Source of the DNA: JANPIX01 sp031425195
GTDB lineage: Bacteria; Pseudomonadota; Alphaproteobacteria; Rhodobacterales; Rhodobacteraceae
NCBI GenBank assembly: GCA_031425195.1
Contig: JANPIX010000017.1
Coordinates: 1-64,000 of the forward strand
Direction: 5' to 3'
Length of the DNA stretch: 64,000 bases
The stretch's first letter is position 1; every line of letters begins with the position of its first letter. The translations under genes and the position numbers were made by a program. The notes under the pieces are model-generated. The model saw only the letters and a list, made by a program, of their open reading frames with translations, made no database searches and had not been told where the DNA came from. This document shows, in pieces, positions 14,464 through 22,650 of the stretch.

Positions 14464-16269
14464 ATGACCCTGAACGCCACCATCGCCCGTGTGACAGACC
14501 GTATCCGCGCCCGCTCGGGCTCTACACGCGGCCCCTATCTTGATCGGCTGAACGAAGCGGCCAAGGCAGGCCCGGCGCGCGGGCATCTTGCTTGCGGCAA
14601 TCAGGCCCACGCCTATGCGGCCATGGGTCAGGACAAGGCCACGCTTGCCACAACGCAAAGCCCGAACATCGGGATTGTCACCGCCTACAACGACATGCTT
14701 TCCGCCCACCAGCCGTATGAGGGTTTTCCAGCCGTCATCCGCGCCGCCGCCCGCGCGGCCGGGGCCACGGCACAGGTGGCAGGCGGCGTGCCCGCCATGT
14801 GCGACGGCGTGACCCAAGGACAGGCCGGGATGGAACTGTCGCTGTTTTCCCGCGACGTGATCGCCCTCGCCGCCGGTGTTTCGCTCAGCCACAACACCTT
14901 TGACGCCGCCCTGTATCTGGGCGTCTGCGACAAGATCGTGCCCGGTCTTATCATCGCTGCGGCAACCTTCGGGCATCTGCCATCGGTGTTCGTGCCCGCC
15001 GGTCCGATGACATCGGGCCTGCCCAATGATGAAAAGTCCAAGGTGCGCAACGCCTTTGCCAAAGGCGAAATCGGGCGGGATCAGTTGATGGCCGCCGAAA
15101 TGGCAAGTTATCATGGCCCCGGCACCTGCACCTTCTATGGCACCGCCAACACCAACCAGATGCTGATGGAATTCATGGGGTTGCACCTGCCGGGCGCATC
15201 CTTCGTCAACCCGAACACACCGCTGCGCGACGCGCTGACCGTGGCCGCCGTGGAACGCGCGGCGGCGATCACCCACCTGGGCAACGATTACCGTCCCGTC
15301 GGCGAAATTCTGGACGAACGCGCCTTCGTCAACGGTCTTGTCGGGCTGATGGCGACGGGCGGCTCCACCAATCTTGTGCTGCACCTGCCCGCGATGGCGC
15401 GGGCGGCGGGCGTTATTCTGGAGCTTGAGGATTTCGACGCCATCTCCGACGTCGTGCCACTGATGGCCAAGGTTTATCCCAATGGTCTGGCCGATGTGAA
15501 CCACTTCCACGCGGCGGGCGGGTTGTCCTACATGATTGGCCAACTGCTCGACGCGGGTCTTCTGCACCCCGACGCAAAGACAATCGCGGGCGATGGCCTG
15601 GCCCACTACCGCCAGGAACCCAAACTGCAGGACGGCAAACTTGTCTGGCAGGACGGGGCGGCGCAAACCCAGAATGACCGCATCCTGCGCCCCGCCGCCG
15701 ATCCGTTCCAACCCAGCGGCGGCTTGCGGCAACTGGTGGGCAATCTGGGGCACGGCGTCATCAAGGTGTCTGCCGTGGCCCCCGAACGTCACATCGTTCA
15801 GGCCCCGGTGCGGATTTTCCATGATCAGGAAGATGTCAAAAAGGCCTTCAAAGCCGGTGAATTCACCACTGACACCATCGTTGTCGTGCGGTTTCAGGGC
15901 CCGCGCGCGAATGGCATGCCGGAACTTCATTCCCTCACGCCTACTTTGTCAGTGCTGCAAGAACGCGGGTTGAAGGTGGCACTTGTGACCGATGGCCGCA
16001 TGTCGGGCGCCAGCGGCAAGGTTCCCGCCGCCATCCACGTCAGCCCCGAGGCTGCGGCGGGCGGCCCGCTGGCCCGGTTGCGCGATGGCGACGTCGTGCG
16101 GGTCGATGTGGTTCAGGGCACGCTCACCTGTCTTGCGCCCGACTTTGACGCCCGCGTGCCTGTCGTGGCCGACCTCAGCGCCAATCACTTCGGCATGGGG
16201 CGCGAACTGTTCGCCGCCTTCCGCAACACCGTTGGCCCGTCCACCAACGGCGCGGCGGTCGTTGTCTGA
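14464..16269 (+). CDS. edd: Phosphogluconate dehydratase
   Basis: A 601-aa enzyme that dehydrates 6-phosphogluconate to KDPG in the Entner-Doudoroff pathway. It belongs to the IlvD/Edd family and shows the iron-sulfur cysteine segments GGVPAMCDGVTQGQ and LGVCDKIVPGL. Further family blocks are GPMTSGLPNDEKSKVRNAFAKG and TDGRMSGASGKVPAAIHVSPEA, the latter near the active-site end. Its length matches the family (about 600). The start has GGAAAG 11 bases before it. Its partner eda is not downstream; the next gene is a small convergent one. Regulation is probably through the palindrome at 14398-14409. Confidence 0.95.
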   Translation: MTLNATIARVTDRIRARSGSTRGPYLDRLNEAAKAGPARGHLACGNQAHAYAAMGQDKATLATTQSPNIGIVTAYNDMLSAHQPYEGFPAVIRAAARAAGATAQVAGGVPAMCDGVTQGQAGMELSLFSRDVIALAAGVSLSHNTFDAALYLGVCDKIVPGLIIAAATFGHLPSVFVPAGPMTSGLPNDEKSKVRNAFAKGEIGRDQLMAAEMASYHGPGTCTFYGTANTNQMLMEFMGLHLPGASFVNPNTPLRDALTVAAVERAAAITHLGNDYRPVGEILDERAFVNGLVGLMATGGSTNLVLHLPAMARAAGVILELEDFDAISDVVPLMAKVYPNGLADVNHFHAAGGLSYMIGQLLDAGLLHPDAKTIAGDGLAHYRQEPKLQDGKLVWQDGAAQTQNDRILRPAADPFQPSGGLRQLVGNLGHGVIKVSAVAPERHIVQAPVRIFHDQEDVKKAFKAGEFTTDTIVVVRFQGPRANGMPELHSLTPTLSVLQERGLKVALVTDGRMSGASGKVPAAIHVSPEAAAGGPLARLRDGDVVRVDVVQGTLTCLAPDFDARVPVVADLSANHFGMGRELFAAFRNTVGPSTNGAAVVV

Positions 16270-16388
16270 CGCGGGCACTACCCGTTCTTTTCGGTGGCCC
16301 CCAAGGTTCTGTTAACCAGGATGAAAGGATTTCCGCCCAGACTGGCCTTGTGGACAGGCGCGTGCCGCCTTTCCCTTCCCTGTGATGC

Positions 16389-16429
16389 CACCCTGTCTTG
16401 CCGGCCCCGCTGCCGCCCGAGACAGGGTG
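16389..16429. repeat. Perfect inverted repeat between convergent genes
   Basis: CACCCTGTCT at 16389-16398 is repeated in reverse at 16420-16429 (AGACAGGGTG), with a GC-rich 21-base loop. It sits between the end of edd and the end of the 96-aa gene and may act as a bidirectional terminator or mRNA end, but there is no T run. Confidence 0.5.
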
Positions 16430-16456
16430 TATCCCGGCAATTGCCAGCCCGTGCGA

Positions 16457-16747
16457 TCACTGCTCCGGATCGGACCCCGCAAACCGCCCCGCCCGGCCCC
16501 CGCGCCGCCCTGCCGGTTCGGCATGGTCAAGCCCGGCCTGCAACACCGCGTTCATCGGATGCTCGGGATTGGCCGCCACATAATGCGCGATCAGCACCGG
16601 TATCGCTGCCGGAACCGAACACCCCTCGGGCAATCCCAACGCCCAGTCGAGCAGGATCGACCGGCATTCCCCCGGCGTAATCCCCTCGATCAGATAGCTT
16701 TCGCGGATCAACCCCTTCGGGTCCGCCTCTGCCAGTGTCATCGTCAT
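16457..16747 (-). CDS. Small conserved-looking protein coupled to glnE
   Basis: A 96-aa protein of unknown function. The ATG at 16747 overlaps the glnE stop in an ATGA, which fixes the start and shows translational coupling. The N-terminal 75 residues are regular and helical (ADPKGLIRESYLIEGITPGECRSILLDWALGLP, then AAIPVLIAHYVAANPEHPMNAVLQAGL). The tail is rich in Gly, Arg and Pro and is likely disordered. I do not recognise a domain. The coupling suggests a link to nitrogen regulation, but that is inference from position. Confidence 0.7.
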   Translation of the reverse strand: MTMTLAEADPKGLIRESYLIEGITPGECRSILLDWALGLPEGCSVPAAIPVLIAHYVAANPEHPMNAVLQAGLDHAEPAGRRGGRAGRFAGSDPEQ

Positions 16748-19533
16748 GGCCTGCCCCTCGTCGCCTGTTCCAGATAGCGGTCGATGATCGCCGCGCACTC
16801 TGCCGCCGCCTGCGCCAGCCGTTGTTCCAGTGCAGTCATCGTTGCATCACCCGTCTGGCGCAACAGGAAATCCCGCCCGCCTGTTCCGATCTGATCCACC
16901 TGACCTGTCCCGTCGGTCAACAGCCGCATTCCGGCCTGCACTTGCCACATCAGGGTGATGCCCGCCAGCAGCGTCGTCTGGTCCATTTGCGACAACTTGC
17001 CGGCCGCAACCCCCGCAGCAAGCTGCGCTGTCACACCTTGGGCCGGTTCGGCAGTCTGCAGGGCCAGCGTCTGCGCGAACAGTTCGATATCCAAAAGCCG
17101 CCCCGCGCCCAGCTTTGCCTCCACACCACCGCCCCCCGGCCGCGCTTCGGCCAGCCTGCGGCGCATGTCGGCCACATCGCCGCGCACCCGCACCCCGCCC
17201 GCTTTTTCGCGCAGCAGCGCCCGGCGAAACTCCTCGATGTCGCGCGACAGATCACCCGCCCCCGCCATCACCCGCGCCCGCGTCAGTGCAAGGTGTTCCC
17301 ACGTCCATGCCTCATCGCGCTGATAGGCGCAGAACGCCCGGAACGACGTCGCCACCGGCCCCTGCCGCCCCGAAGGCCGCAGCCGCATGTCAACTTCGTA
17401 AAGCCGCCCTTCCGCCATCGGGGCCGACAATGCTGTGACAAGCGCCTGTGTCAGCCGGGCAAAATACCGCACCACGGCAAGCGGACGCGGGCCGTCGCTT
17501 TGCTCCACCCCCTCGGCGTCATAAATCACGATCAGATCAAGGTCAGACCCGGCGTTCAGCCGCCCCGCCCCCAGACTGCCCATCCCCACCACCACCGCCC
17601 CGCGCCCCGGTGCCGCCCCGTGGCGCGCCGCGAAATCGGCAGCAACAACCGGCCACAGCGCGGCGATGACCGCACGGGCCAGATCGGCATACTGTCGCCC
17701 CGCCGTTTCCGCGTCGATCAACCCGCGCAGGTGATGCACCCCGATGCGGAAATGCCATTCCTTCATCCACCGCCGCGCCGCATCCAGTTGCGCTTCATAA
17801 GTGCCCGCCTCGGCCAATGCCCGGTCCAGCGCGGCCTGCAGACCGGCAACCCCCGGCCAGTCGGCAAAGAACGACCCCCCGATCACCGCGTCCAGAACAC
17901 CCGCATTCCGCGCCAAGTACCGCGCAAGCGCCGGGGCCGTGCCCGCAATATCCACCAAAAGCGCCACGAGCTGCGGGTTGGCGTCGAACAGCGCAAAGAT
18001 CTGCACCCCCGCAGGCAGGCCCGCCAGAAACCCGTCGAACGCCGCCATCGCCTCGTCCGGGTGGGCGGCGGCGTTCAGGCTGCGCATCAGGCCGGGCGCG
18101 ATGCGCCGCAGACTGGCCTGCGCGCGGTCGGACCGCAGCGCGGGATAGCGCATCCATCCATCCAGCACCGCCTTGGCAGGGATCACAGCATCCGCTTCGG
18201 CCTCTGGCTGGCCGGGGGCGAAAAACCCTTCCGTCAATTCGTCAGTCCGCGCTAGCCGCACCATAAGATCGGCCCGCCACGCCTGCACATCAGCCTGCCC
18301 GCACAGATGCGCGATGCGCGCCATGCCGTCGTCGGTGGTGGGCAGGCTGTGGGTCTGGCTGTCGTTCACCATCTGCAACCGGTGTTCCACCAGACGGTGC
18401 GCCCGGTAAAGTGCTGTCAGTTCCGCCGCCACCGCAGGCGGCAGCCACCCCCGTTCGGCCAGCGCGGCAAGACCGCCTTCCGTGCGCGGGTCGCGCAGCA
18501 CAGGGTCGCGCCCGCCCGCGATCAACTGCCGGGTCTGGGTGAAAAACTCGATTTCCCGAATACCCCCCACGCCCAGCTTCATGTTGTGCCCTTCCAGCAC
18601 CAGCCTGCCATGCAGTCCCCGGTGGTCGCGAATGCGCAGCCGCATGTTGTGGGCATCTTCGATGGCCGCGAAATCCAGATGCTTGCGCCAGACAAACGGC
18701 GTCAGCGTCTTCAAAAACCGCTCCCCGGCCTGAATATCCCCCGCACAGGCCCGCGCCTTGATAAAGGCCGCCCGTTCCCACGTGCGCCCTTCCGCCTCGT
18801 AGTAGCTTTCGGCGGCCGCCATCGACAGGCAGACGGGCGTGACAGAAGCATCGGGCCGTAACCGCAGGTCGGTGCGGAACACATACCCCTGATCGGTCCT
18901 GTCCGACAAAAGAGCCGTCATCCGCCGCGTCACCCGCACGAACGCCGCCCGCGCCTCTGCCGCGTCGTCACCATAGCGCGCGTCGTCGAACAGGCAGATC
19001 AGATCGATGTCGGACGAATAGTTCAACTCGCCAGCACCCATCTTCCCCATCGCCAGAACGACCATCCCTGCCGCGCTGTCGGCATCCTGTGGCCCCTGAC
19101 CCGGCAGTTTGCCGCGCCGGATCTCGTCCGCAACCAGCGATTTGACCGCCACATCGACGGCGCGGTCCGCAAACCGCGTCAACGCCCCCGTCACCTGCTC
19201 AAGGCTCCAGACCCCGCCCAGATCGGCCAGCGCCGTGATCAGCGCAATCCGCCGCTTGGCCTGCCGCAGCACCGTGGCAAGATCGCCCTCGCCCGACTGA
19301 ACCCCCCGCAAGACCACCGCCACCACTGTATCAACCGAAAGCGCAAGCGCCGCGCGCAGCCAGTCCGCCTCGCGCTCCATCAAGCCGGCAAGATAAGGGC
19401 TGCACCCCGCCGTTTCCGCCAAAAGATCACGCTGCGGCCCCGGCAGATCGGCAAACCGCTGGCGCATGGCCGCGGCAGGTTCCGGGTCATGCGCGATGGG
19501 GCAGCGCGTGGGCGAGGCGAGTGTTTGCGTCAT
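16744..19533 (-). CDS. glnE: Glutamine synthetase adenylyltransferase/deadenylylase
   Basis: A 929-aa bifunctional enzyme that adenylylates and deadenylylates glutamine synthetase in response to PII and glutamine. Both nucleotidyltransferase halves are visible. The N-terminal half has MGKMGAGELNYSSDIDLICLFDD, and the C-terminal half has MGSLGAGRLNAGSDLDLIVIYD; each is followed by a helical regulatory domain. The start was set to the ATG at 19533 (MTQTLASPTRC), because the 53 residues before it in the open frame have unlike composition. An in-frame ATG at 19617 has an AGAGGG and cannot be excluded. The length fits alphaproteobacterial GlnE. Confidence 0.93.
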   Translation of the reverse strand: MTQTLASPTRCPIAHDPEPAAAMRQRFADLPGPQRDLLAETAGCSPYLAGLMEREADWLRAALALSVDTVVAVVLRGVQSGEGDLATVLRQAKRRIALITALADLGGVWSLEQVTGALTRFADRAVDVAVKSLVADEIRRGKLPGQGPQDADSAAGMVVLAMGKMGAGELNYSSDIDLICLFDDARYGDDAAEARAAFVRVTRRMTALLSDRTDQGYVFRTDLRLRPDASVTPVCLSMAAAESYYEAEGRTWERAAFIKARACAGDIQAGERFLKTLTPFVWRKHLDFAAIEDAHNMRLRIRDHRGLHGRLVLEGHNMKLGVGGIREIEFFTQTRQLIAGGRDPVLRDPRTEGGLAALAERGWLPPAVAAELTALYRAHRLVEHRLQMVNDSQTHSLPTTDDGMARIAHLCGQADVQAWRADLMVRLARTDELTEGFFAPGQPEAEADAVIPAKAVLDGWMRYPALRSDRAQASLRRIAPGLMRSLNAAAHPDEAMAAFDGFLAGLPAGVQIFALFDANPQLVALLVDIAGTAPALARYLARNAGVLDAVIGGSFFADWPGVAGLQAALDRALAEAGTYEAQLDAARRWMKEWHFRIGVHHLRGLIDAETAGRQYADLARAVIAALWPVVAADFAARHGAAPGRGAVVVGMGSLGAGRLNAGSDLDLIVIYDAEGVEQSDGPRPLAVVRYFARLTQALVTALSAPMAEGRLYEVDMRLRPSGRQGPVATSFRAFCAYQRDEAWTWEHLALTRARVMAGAGDLSRDIEEFRRALLREKAGGVRVRGDVADMRRRLAEARPGGGGVEAKLGAGRLLDIELFAQTLALQTAEPAQGVTAQLAAGVAAGKLSQMDQTTLLAGITLMWQVQAGMRLLTDGTGQVDQIGTGGRDFLLRQTGDATMTALEQRLAQAAAECAAIIDRYLEQATRGRP

Positions 19534-19706
19534 CCCGTCAGAATGGGCCCCGGGCGGCGCAGGGTCAATCAAAGCCCGGACCGGCCCCCGAACCGAATAT
19601 GTAAATAATCGTAACATGCCCTCTTGATTATCGTCCAGGAATGCTGATCTTCGATCATGTGAAAGACATTCACATGACGCAACCTCAAGCAACGGAGCAA
19701 GCCCCG

Positions 19707-20171
19707 ATGTATTCCGCCTCTGCCTCCGCCCCGACGGGCGGTCTTACTTCCTGGCCACGCCGCGCCGAACGCTGGCTCGATTCCCGTGGCAGATATGCCT
19801 GGATCATCGCCATGGTTCTGGGCTTCGTGTTCTTCTGGCCGGTGGGCCTTGCCCTTCTTGCCTATATTCTGTGGAGCAAACGCATGTTCAACCCGTCCTG
19901 CGGCCAGCGCCGCTTTGACCGTCACGCCCGCCACGGCATGATGGGCAACACCGGAAATGCCGCCTTCGACGCTTACAAGGCCGACATGCTGACACGCCTT
20001 GAAAACGAACAGCGCGCGTTTGAAGGGTTCCTGCAGCGGCTGCGCGATGCCAAGGACAAGTCGGAATTCGACGCCTTCATGGAAGATCGCGCCCGTGCTG
20101 CCGCCGAAGGCACCCCGGCACCCGTGGCACAGGACGTGCCCCCCACCGAAGGCCGCGCCGGCGCCTATTGA
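19707..20171 (+). CDS. DUF2852 membrane protein
   Basis: A 154-aa protein with one long hydrophobic segment (WIIAMVLGFVFFWPVGLALLAYILW), a conserved WSKRMF after it and a basic RRFDRHARHGMM stretch. A cytoplasmic helical tail follows (NEQRAFEGFLQRLRDAKDKSEFDAFM). This is the DUF2852 layout common in Rhodobacterales and rhizobia, with no known function. The ATG at 19707 has GGAG nine bases upstream. In-frame ATGs at 19674 and 19641 are alternatives. It is followed by a hairpin at 20188-20210 and then bpt. Confidence 0.8.
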   Translation: MYSASASAPTGGLTSWPRRAERWLDSRGRYAWIIAMVLGFVFFWPVGLALLAYILWSKRMFNPSCGQRRFDRHARHGMMGNTGNAAFDAYKADMLTRLENEQRAFEGFLQRLRDAKDKSEFDAFMEDRARAAAEGTPAPVAQDVPPTEGRAGAY

Positions 20172-20187
20172 TCTGCACAACTGCGTG

Positions 20188-20210
20188 CGCCGGGCAAATT
20201 TTGCCCGGCG
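20188..20210 (+). terminator. Stem-loop after the DUF2852 gene
   Basis: CGCCGGGC and GCCCGGCG pair around an AAATTTT loop, 16 bases after the stop. A T tract after the stem is missing, so termination may be partial. Confidence 0.5.
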
Positions 20211-20283
20211 TCTGCCCATCTCGGGCTTGGCGCGCCTGTTCTTGCTTGCTAACGTGTCAACGTGACATCATCGTGACCCGGAC

Positions 20284-21120
20284 ATGCGCCACACCGTTCC
20301 CATCGTTCCACAGTTTTACGTCACTGCGCCGCAGGCCTGTCCTTATCTGGACGGACGGATGGAGCGTAAGCTGTTCACGGCCCTTCAGGGTGACCACGCC
20401 CAGACGTTGAACGATACATTGTCCAAACAAGGCTTTCGCCGTTCGCAGAATGTGCTCTACCGGCCATCCTGTTCAGAATGTTCGGCCTGCCTGTCGGCGC
20501 GCATCCGGGTGGCCGATTTCGAACCGTCCCGCACGCAACGGCGGGTCGCACGGCGCAATCTGGGCATGCTGCGCAACGCGACAAGCCCCTGGGCCACCGA
20601 AGACCAGTTCGCCCTGTTCCGGCGCTATCTTGACCACCGCCATGCCAGCGGCGGCATGGCCGACATGGACATCTTCGAATTCGCCGCGATGATCGAAGAA
20701 ACCCCGATCCGCAGCCGCGTGATCGAATACACCCTGGGCCCTGCCGCCGATGACCATGAACGCCCCCTTGCCGCCGTATGTCTGACCGATGTCTTCGATG
20801 ACGGCGTCAGCATGGTCTATTCCTTCTATGACCCCGACCTGACCCAACAATCACTTGGAACCTATCTCATCCTTGACCACATCGCTCTCGCACGTGAGGC
20901 GGGCCTGGCTTATGTTTATCTGGGCTATTGGGTGCCGGGCAGCCCCAAGATGGGTTACAAGGCGGGCTTTTCGGCGGTGGAGATTTACAAGGGCGGGCGC
21001 TGGCAGGATCTGGGCGATCCCGCCGAACACCGCGCCGAACTCCACCCCCTGTCTGTCGATCCGATTGCCGAACAGGTCGCCCGCATCAACCTGCCCGAGG
21101 CGCGCCCCGTGCGCGACTGA
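20284..21120 (+). CDS. bpt: Aspartate/glutamate leucyl- or arginyltransferase
   Basis: A 278-aa aminoacyl-tRNA-protein transferase that tags N-terminal acidic residues for the N-degron pathway. The N-terminal domain has the CxxC-type pair NVLYRPSCSECSACLSARIRV and the FEPSRTQRRVARRN basic patch. The C-terminal GNAT-like domain has FYDPDLTQQSLGTYLILDHIALAREAGLAYVYLGYWVPGSPKMGYKAGF. These match Bpt/Ate. Leucyl versus arginyl specificity cannot be set from the sequence alone. The downstream VOC gene begins four bases after its stop. Confidence 0.9.
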   Translation: MRHTVPIVPQFYVTAPQACPYLDGRMERKLFTALQGDHAQTLNDTLSKQGFRRSQNVLYRPSCSECSACLSARIRVADFEPSRTQRRVARRNLGMLRNATSPWATEDQFALFRRYLDHRHASGGMADMDIFEFAAMIEETPIRSRVIEYTLGPAADDHERPLAAVCLTDVFDDGVSMVYSFYDPDLTQQSLGTYLILDHIALAREAGLAYVYLGYWVPGSPKMGYKAGFSAVEIYKGGRWQDLGDPAEHRAELHPLSVDPIAEQVARINLPEARPVRD

Positions 21121-21123
21121 CGG

Positions 21124-21510
21124 GTGACGGGCCCCCACATCGCCGCAATTGCGCTTGTCGTGCCCGATTATGATGCGGCCATCGGCTTTTACCGCGATGT
21201 CATGGGCTTCACTGTTTCAGCAGACATCGATCAGGGCAGCAAACGATGGGTCACGGTCCGGCCATCCGGCGGTGGTCCCGATCTCGTCCTCGCCCGCGCC
21301 GAAACGCCCGCACAAAGGGGCGCCATCGGCAATCAGACAGGTGGCCGCGTGTTTCTGTTTCTGGAAACCGACGACTTCGCCCGCGACCACGCCCGCATGA
21401 CGGCGGCAGGCGTCATATTCGAAGAACCGCCCCGCGCCGAACCGTATGGCACCGTCGCCGTCTGGCAAGACCCCTTCGGCAACCGCTGGGACCTGATCGA
21501 ACGCGGCTAA
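21124..21510 (+). CDS. VOC (glyoxalase-fold) family protein
   Basis: A 128-aa protein with one vicinal-oxygen-chelate module pair: VVPDYDAAIGFYRDVMGFTV at the N-terminus and DPFGNRWDLIERG at the end. This is the pattern of glyoxalase/bleomycin-resistance/dioxygenase proteins. The reaction is not identifiable. It starts at a GTG three bases after the bpt stop, so the two genes are probably cotranscribed. Its stop overlaps the end of the convergent hydrolase gene by four bases. Confidence 0.82.
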   Translation: MTGPHIAAIALVVPDYDAAIGFYRDVMGFTVSADIDQGSKRWVTVRPSGGGPDLVLARAETPAQRGAIGNQTGGRVFLFLETDDFARDHARMTAAGVIFEEPPRAEPYGTVAVWQDPFGNRWDLIERG

Positions 21511-22400
21511 CTTTCCAGCCGAAGGGGTTTGATCGCAGTCAGCCTCTGGCGCAGCGCCTTTGGCGACAGGCTGGTATCCAGCAGCGCCGCAAGGAAAGGC
21601 TCCAGCCTTCCCTGCCGCCACAGATGCGCAAAAACCGCATGCGACGGGCAATCCGGAACAGCAAAACGGTGGCCGCGCGTTGTCTGTGCATACTGGCCGG
21701 CAACCTTCTTGTCCTGCACATGGGTGGAACCATGCAGGAACCACAGATCACGGCGCAGCTTTGGCAGACAGTCGCACAAAGGGTCATAGGCAAGCCCGGG
21801 GAACGGGTCGCTGTACATGCGCCGCACATCCAAAGCGCGCACGCCACCGATGGATATCCCCCGTGTGCCGGGGCAAAGCAGTGCAAGCCGGATCGCCGCC
21901 AAACCGCCCATGCTCGTCCCAAGAACGACGCTGCGCCCGTAAGGTGCGGCAACCTCGGTTATGCGGTGTGCAAGTTTCGGGATATCGTCGCCAAACCCCG
22001 CGGAACCCCGCCGGAACTGGTTCTGCGACGGATCACGCACAATCAAAACGTCCCAGTGACGCGGCGACAAAGATTGCAGGAAAACCGGCGTGGGCACGGT
22101 CATTCGGCCATAAAAGGCGGCGATGCCGATCAACAGCCCCCGGCCGCTGGCGGATCGCCGTCCTTTGTAAAGCGTGACGTGGTCCGTAAGATCAACCCGG
22201 CGGTATCGTCTCAGCCACCACTTATTCTTCAGATAGACGCGCGTTTCGTTTGCTTCGACCAGATCTTTCGCCGCTGGATCAAGGCGCAATGAACGAATGA
22301 ACGACCAGTATTCCTTTGGTGTCAGTCGGGTTTCCGCATCCAGAATATCAACTTGCAGCTGGCGTCGCGCGGTCAGGGGGCCTTCAGCCAACAACATCAA
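21507..22400 (-). CDS. Alpha/beta-hydrolase fold protein, third gene of the P450-ACP cassette
   Basis: A 297-aa protein with a nucleophile elbow GTSMGG (S163) after a strand (YGRSVVLGTSMGGLAAIRLALL). A probable acid is at D230 in STHVQDKKV and a His at H254 in PSHAVFAHLW, giving a plausible catalytic triad. The N-terminal 100 residues are basic and unlike a signal peptide, so a cytoplasmic location is likely. The start overlaps the ACP gene by 17 bases. Its position after an ACP gene suggests it acts as a thioesterase or esterase on an ACP-bound product, which is inference. No closer family is recognised. Confidence 0.68.
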   Translation of the reverse strand: MMLLAEGPLTARRQLQVDILDAETRLTPKEYWSFIRSLRLDPAAKDLVEANETRVYLKNKWWLRRYRRVDLTDHVTLYKGRRSASGRGLLIGIAAFYGRMTVPTPVFLQSLSPRHWDVLIVRDPSQNQFRRGSAGFGDDIPKLAHRITEVAAPYGRSVVLGTSMGGLAAIRLALLCPGTRGISIGGVRALDVRRMYSDPFPGLAYDPLCDCLPKLRRDLWFLHGSTHVQDKKVAGQYAQTTRGHRFAVPDCPSHAVFAHLWRQGRLEPFLAALLDTSLSPKALRQRLTAIKPLRLES

Positions 22401-22650
22401 GCCGCATTTGCAAATGGGCGATCAATCCGTTCACTGTCGACTGCCCGGCAATCTCATCTGCCTCGATGTCAAAGCCAAGTTTTGCTTCCAGATGCATGAT
22501 CATTTCCATCATCGTCATGCTGTCCATCTCGATCCGCGCCAGATCCAGATCCTGCCCGCCCATCAGCCTGCGTGCGAAATCGGGGACATTTAGCACCCCG
22601 GCCGCACTGTCCAGCGCGGCGATCACAGCATCTCGAAGGTCTTTGGTCAT
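22384..22650 (-). CDS. Stand-alone acyl carrier protein
   Basis: An 88-aa helical protein with the phosphopantetheine-type motif MDSMTMMEMIMHLEAKLGF, with Ser44 as the attachment site in DSM. It is not the FAS ACP, whose motif is normally DSLDTVE in a longer acidic context. Its helix III region and length fit a specialised carrier. Its ATG overlaps the P450 stop by four bases, and the hydrolase gene overlaps its own end, so all three should be made together. No ketosynthase or adenylation gene is nearby, so the acyl load must come from elsewhere. Confidence 0.78.
   Translation of the reverse strand: MTKDLRDAVIAALDSAAGVLNVPDFARRLMGGQDLDLARIEMDSMTMMEMIMHLEAKLGFDIEADEIAGQSTVNGLIAHLQMRLDVVG

Noticed and set aside
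14344..15930. Long open frame on the minus strand across edd
   Set aside because: Antisense to conserved edd motifs, with no recognisable domain.
16270..16456. eda gene after edd
   Set aside because: No aldolase motif or suitable open frame occurs in this gap. The next gene is the convergent 96-aa gene.
19534..19692. N-terminal extension of glnE
   Set aside because: The first 53 residues are unlike GlnE. A start at 19617 has an AGAGGG and remains possible, but 19533 fits the family better.
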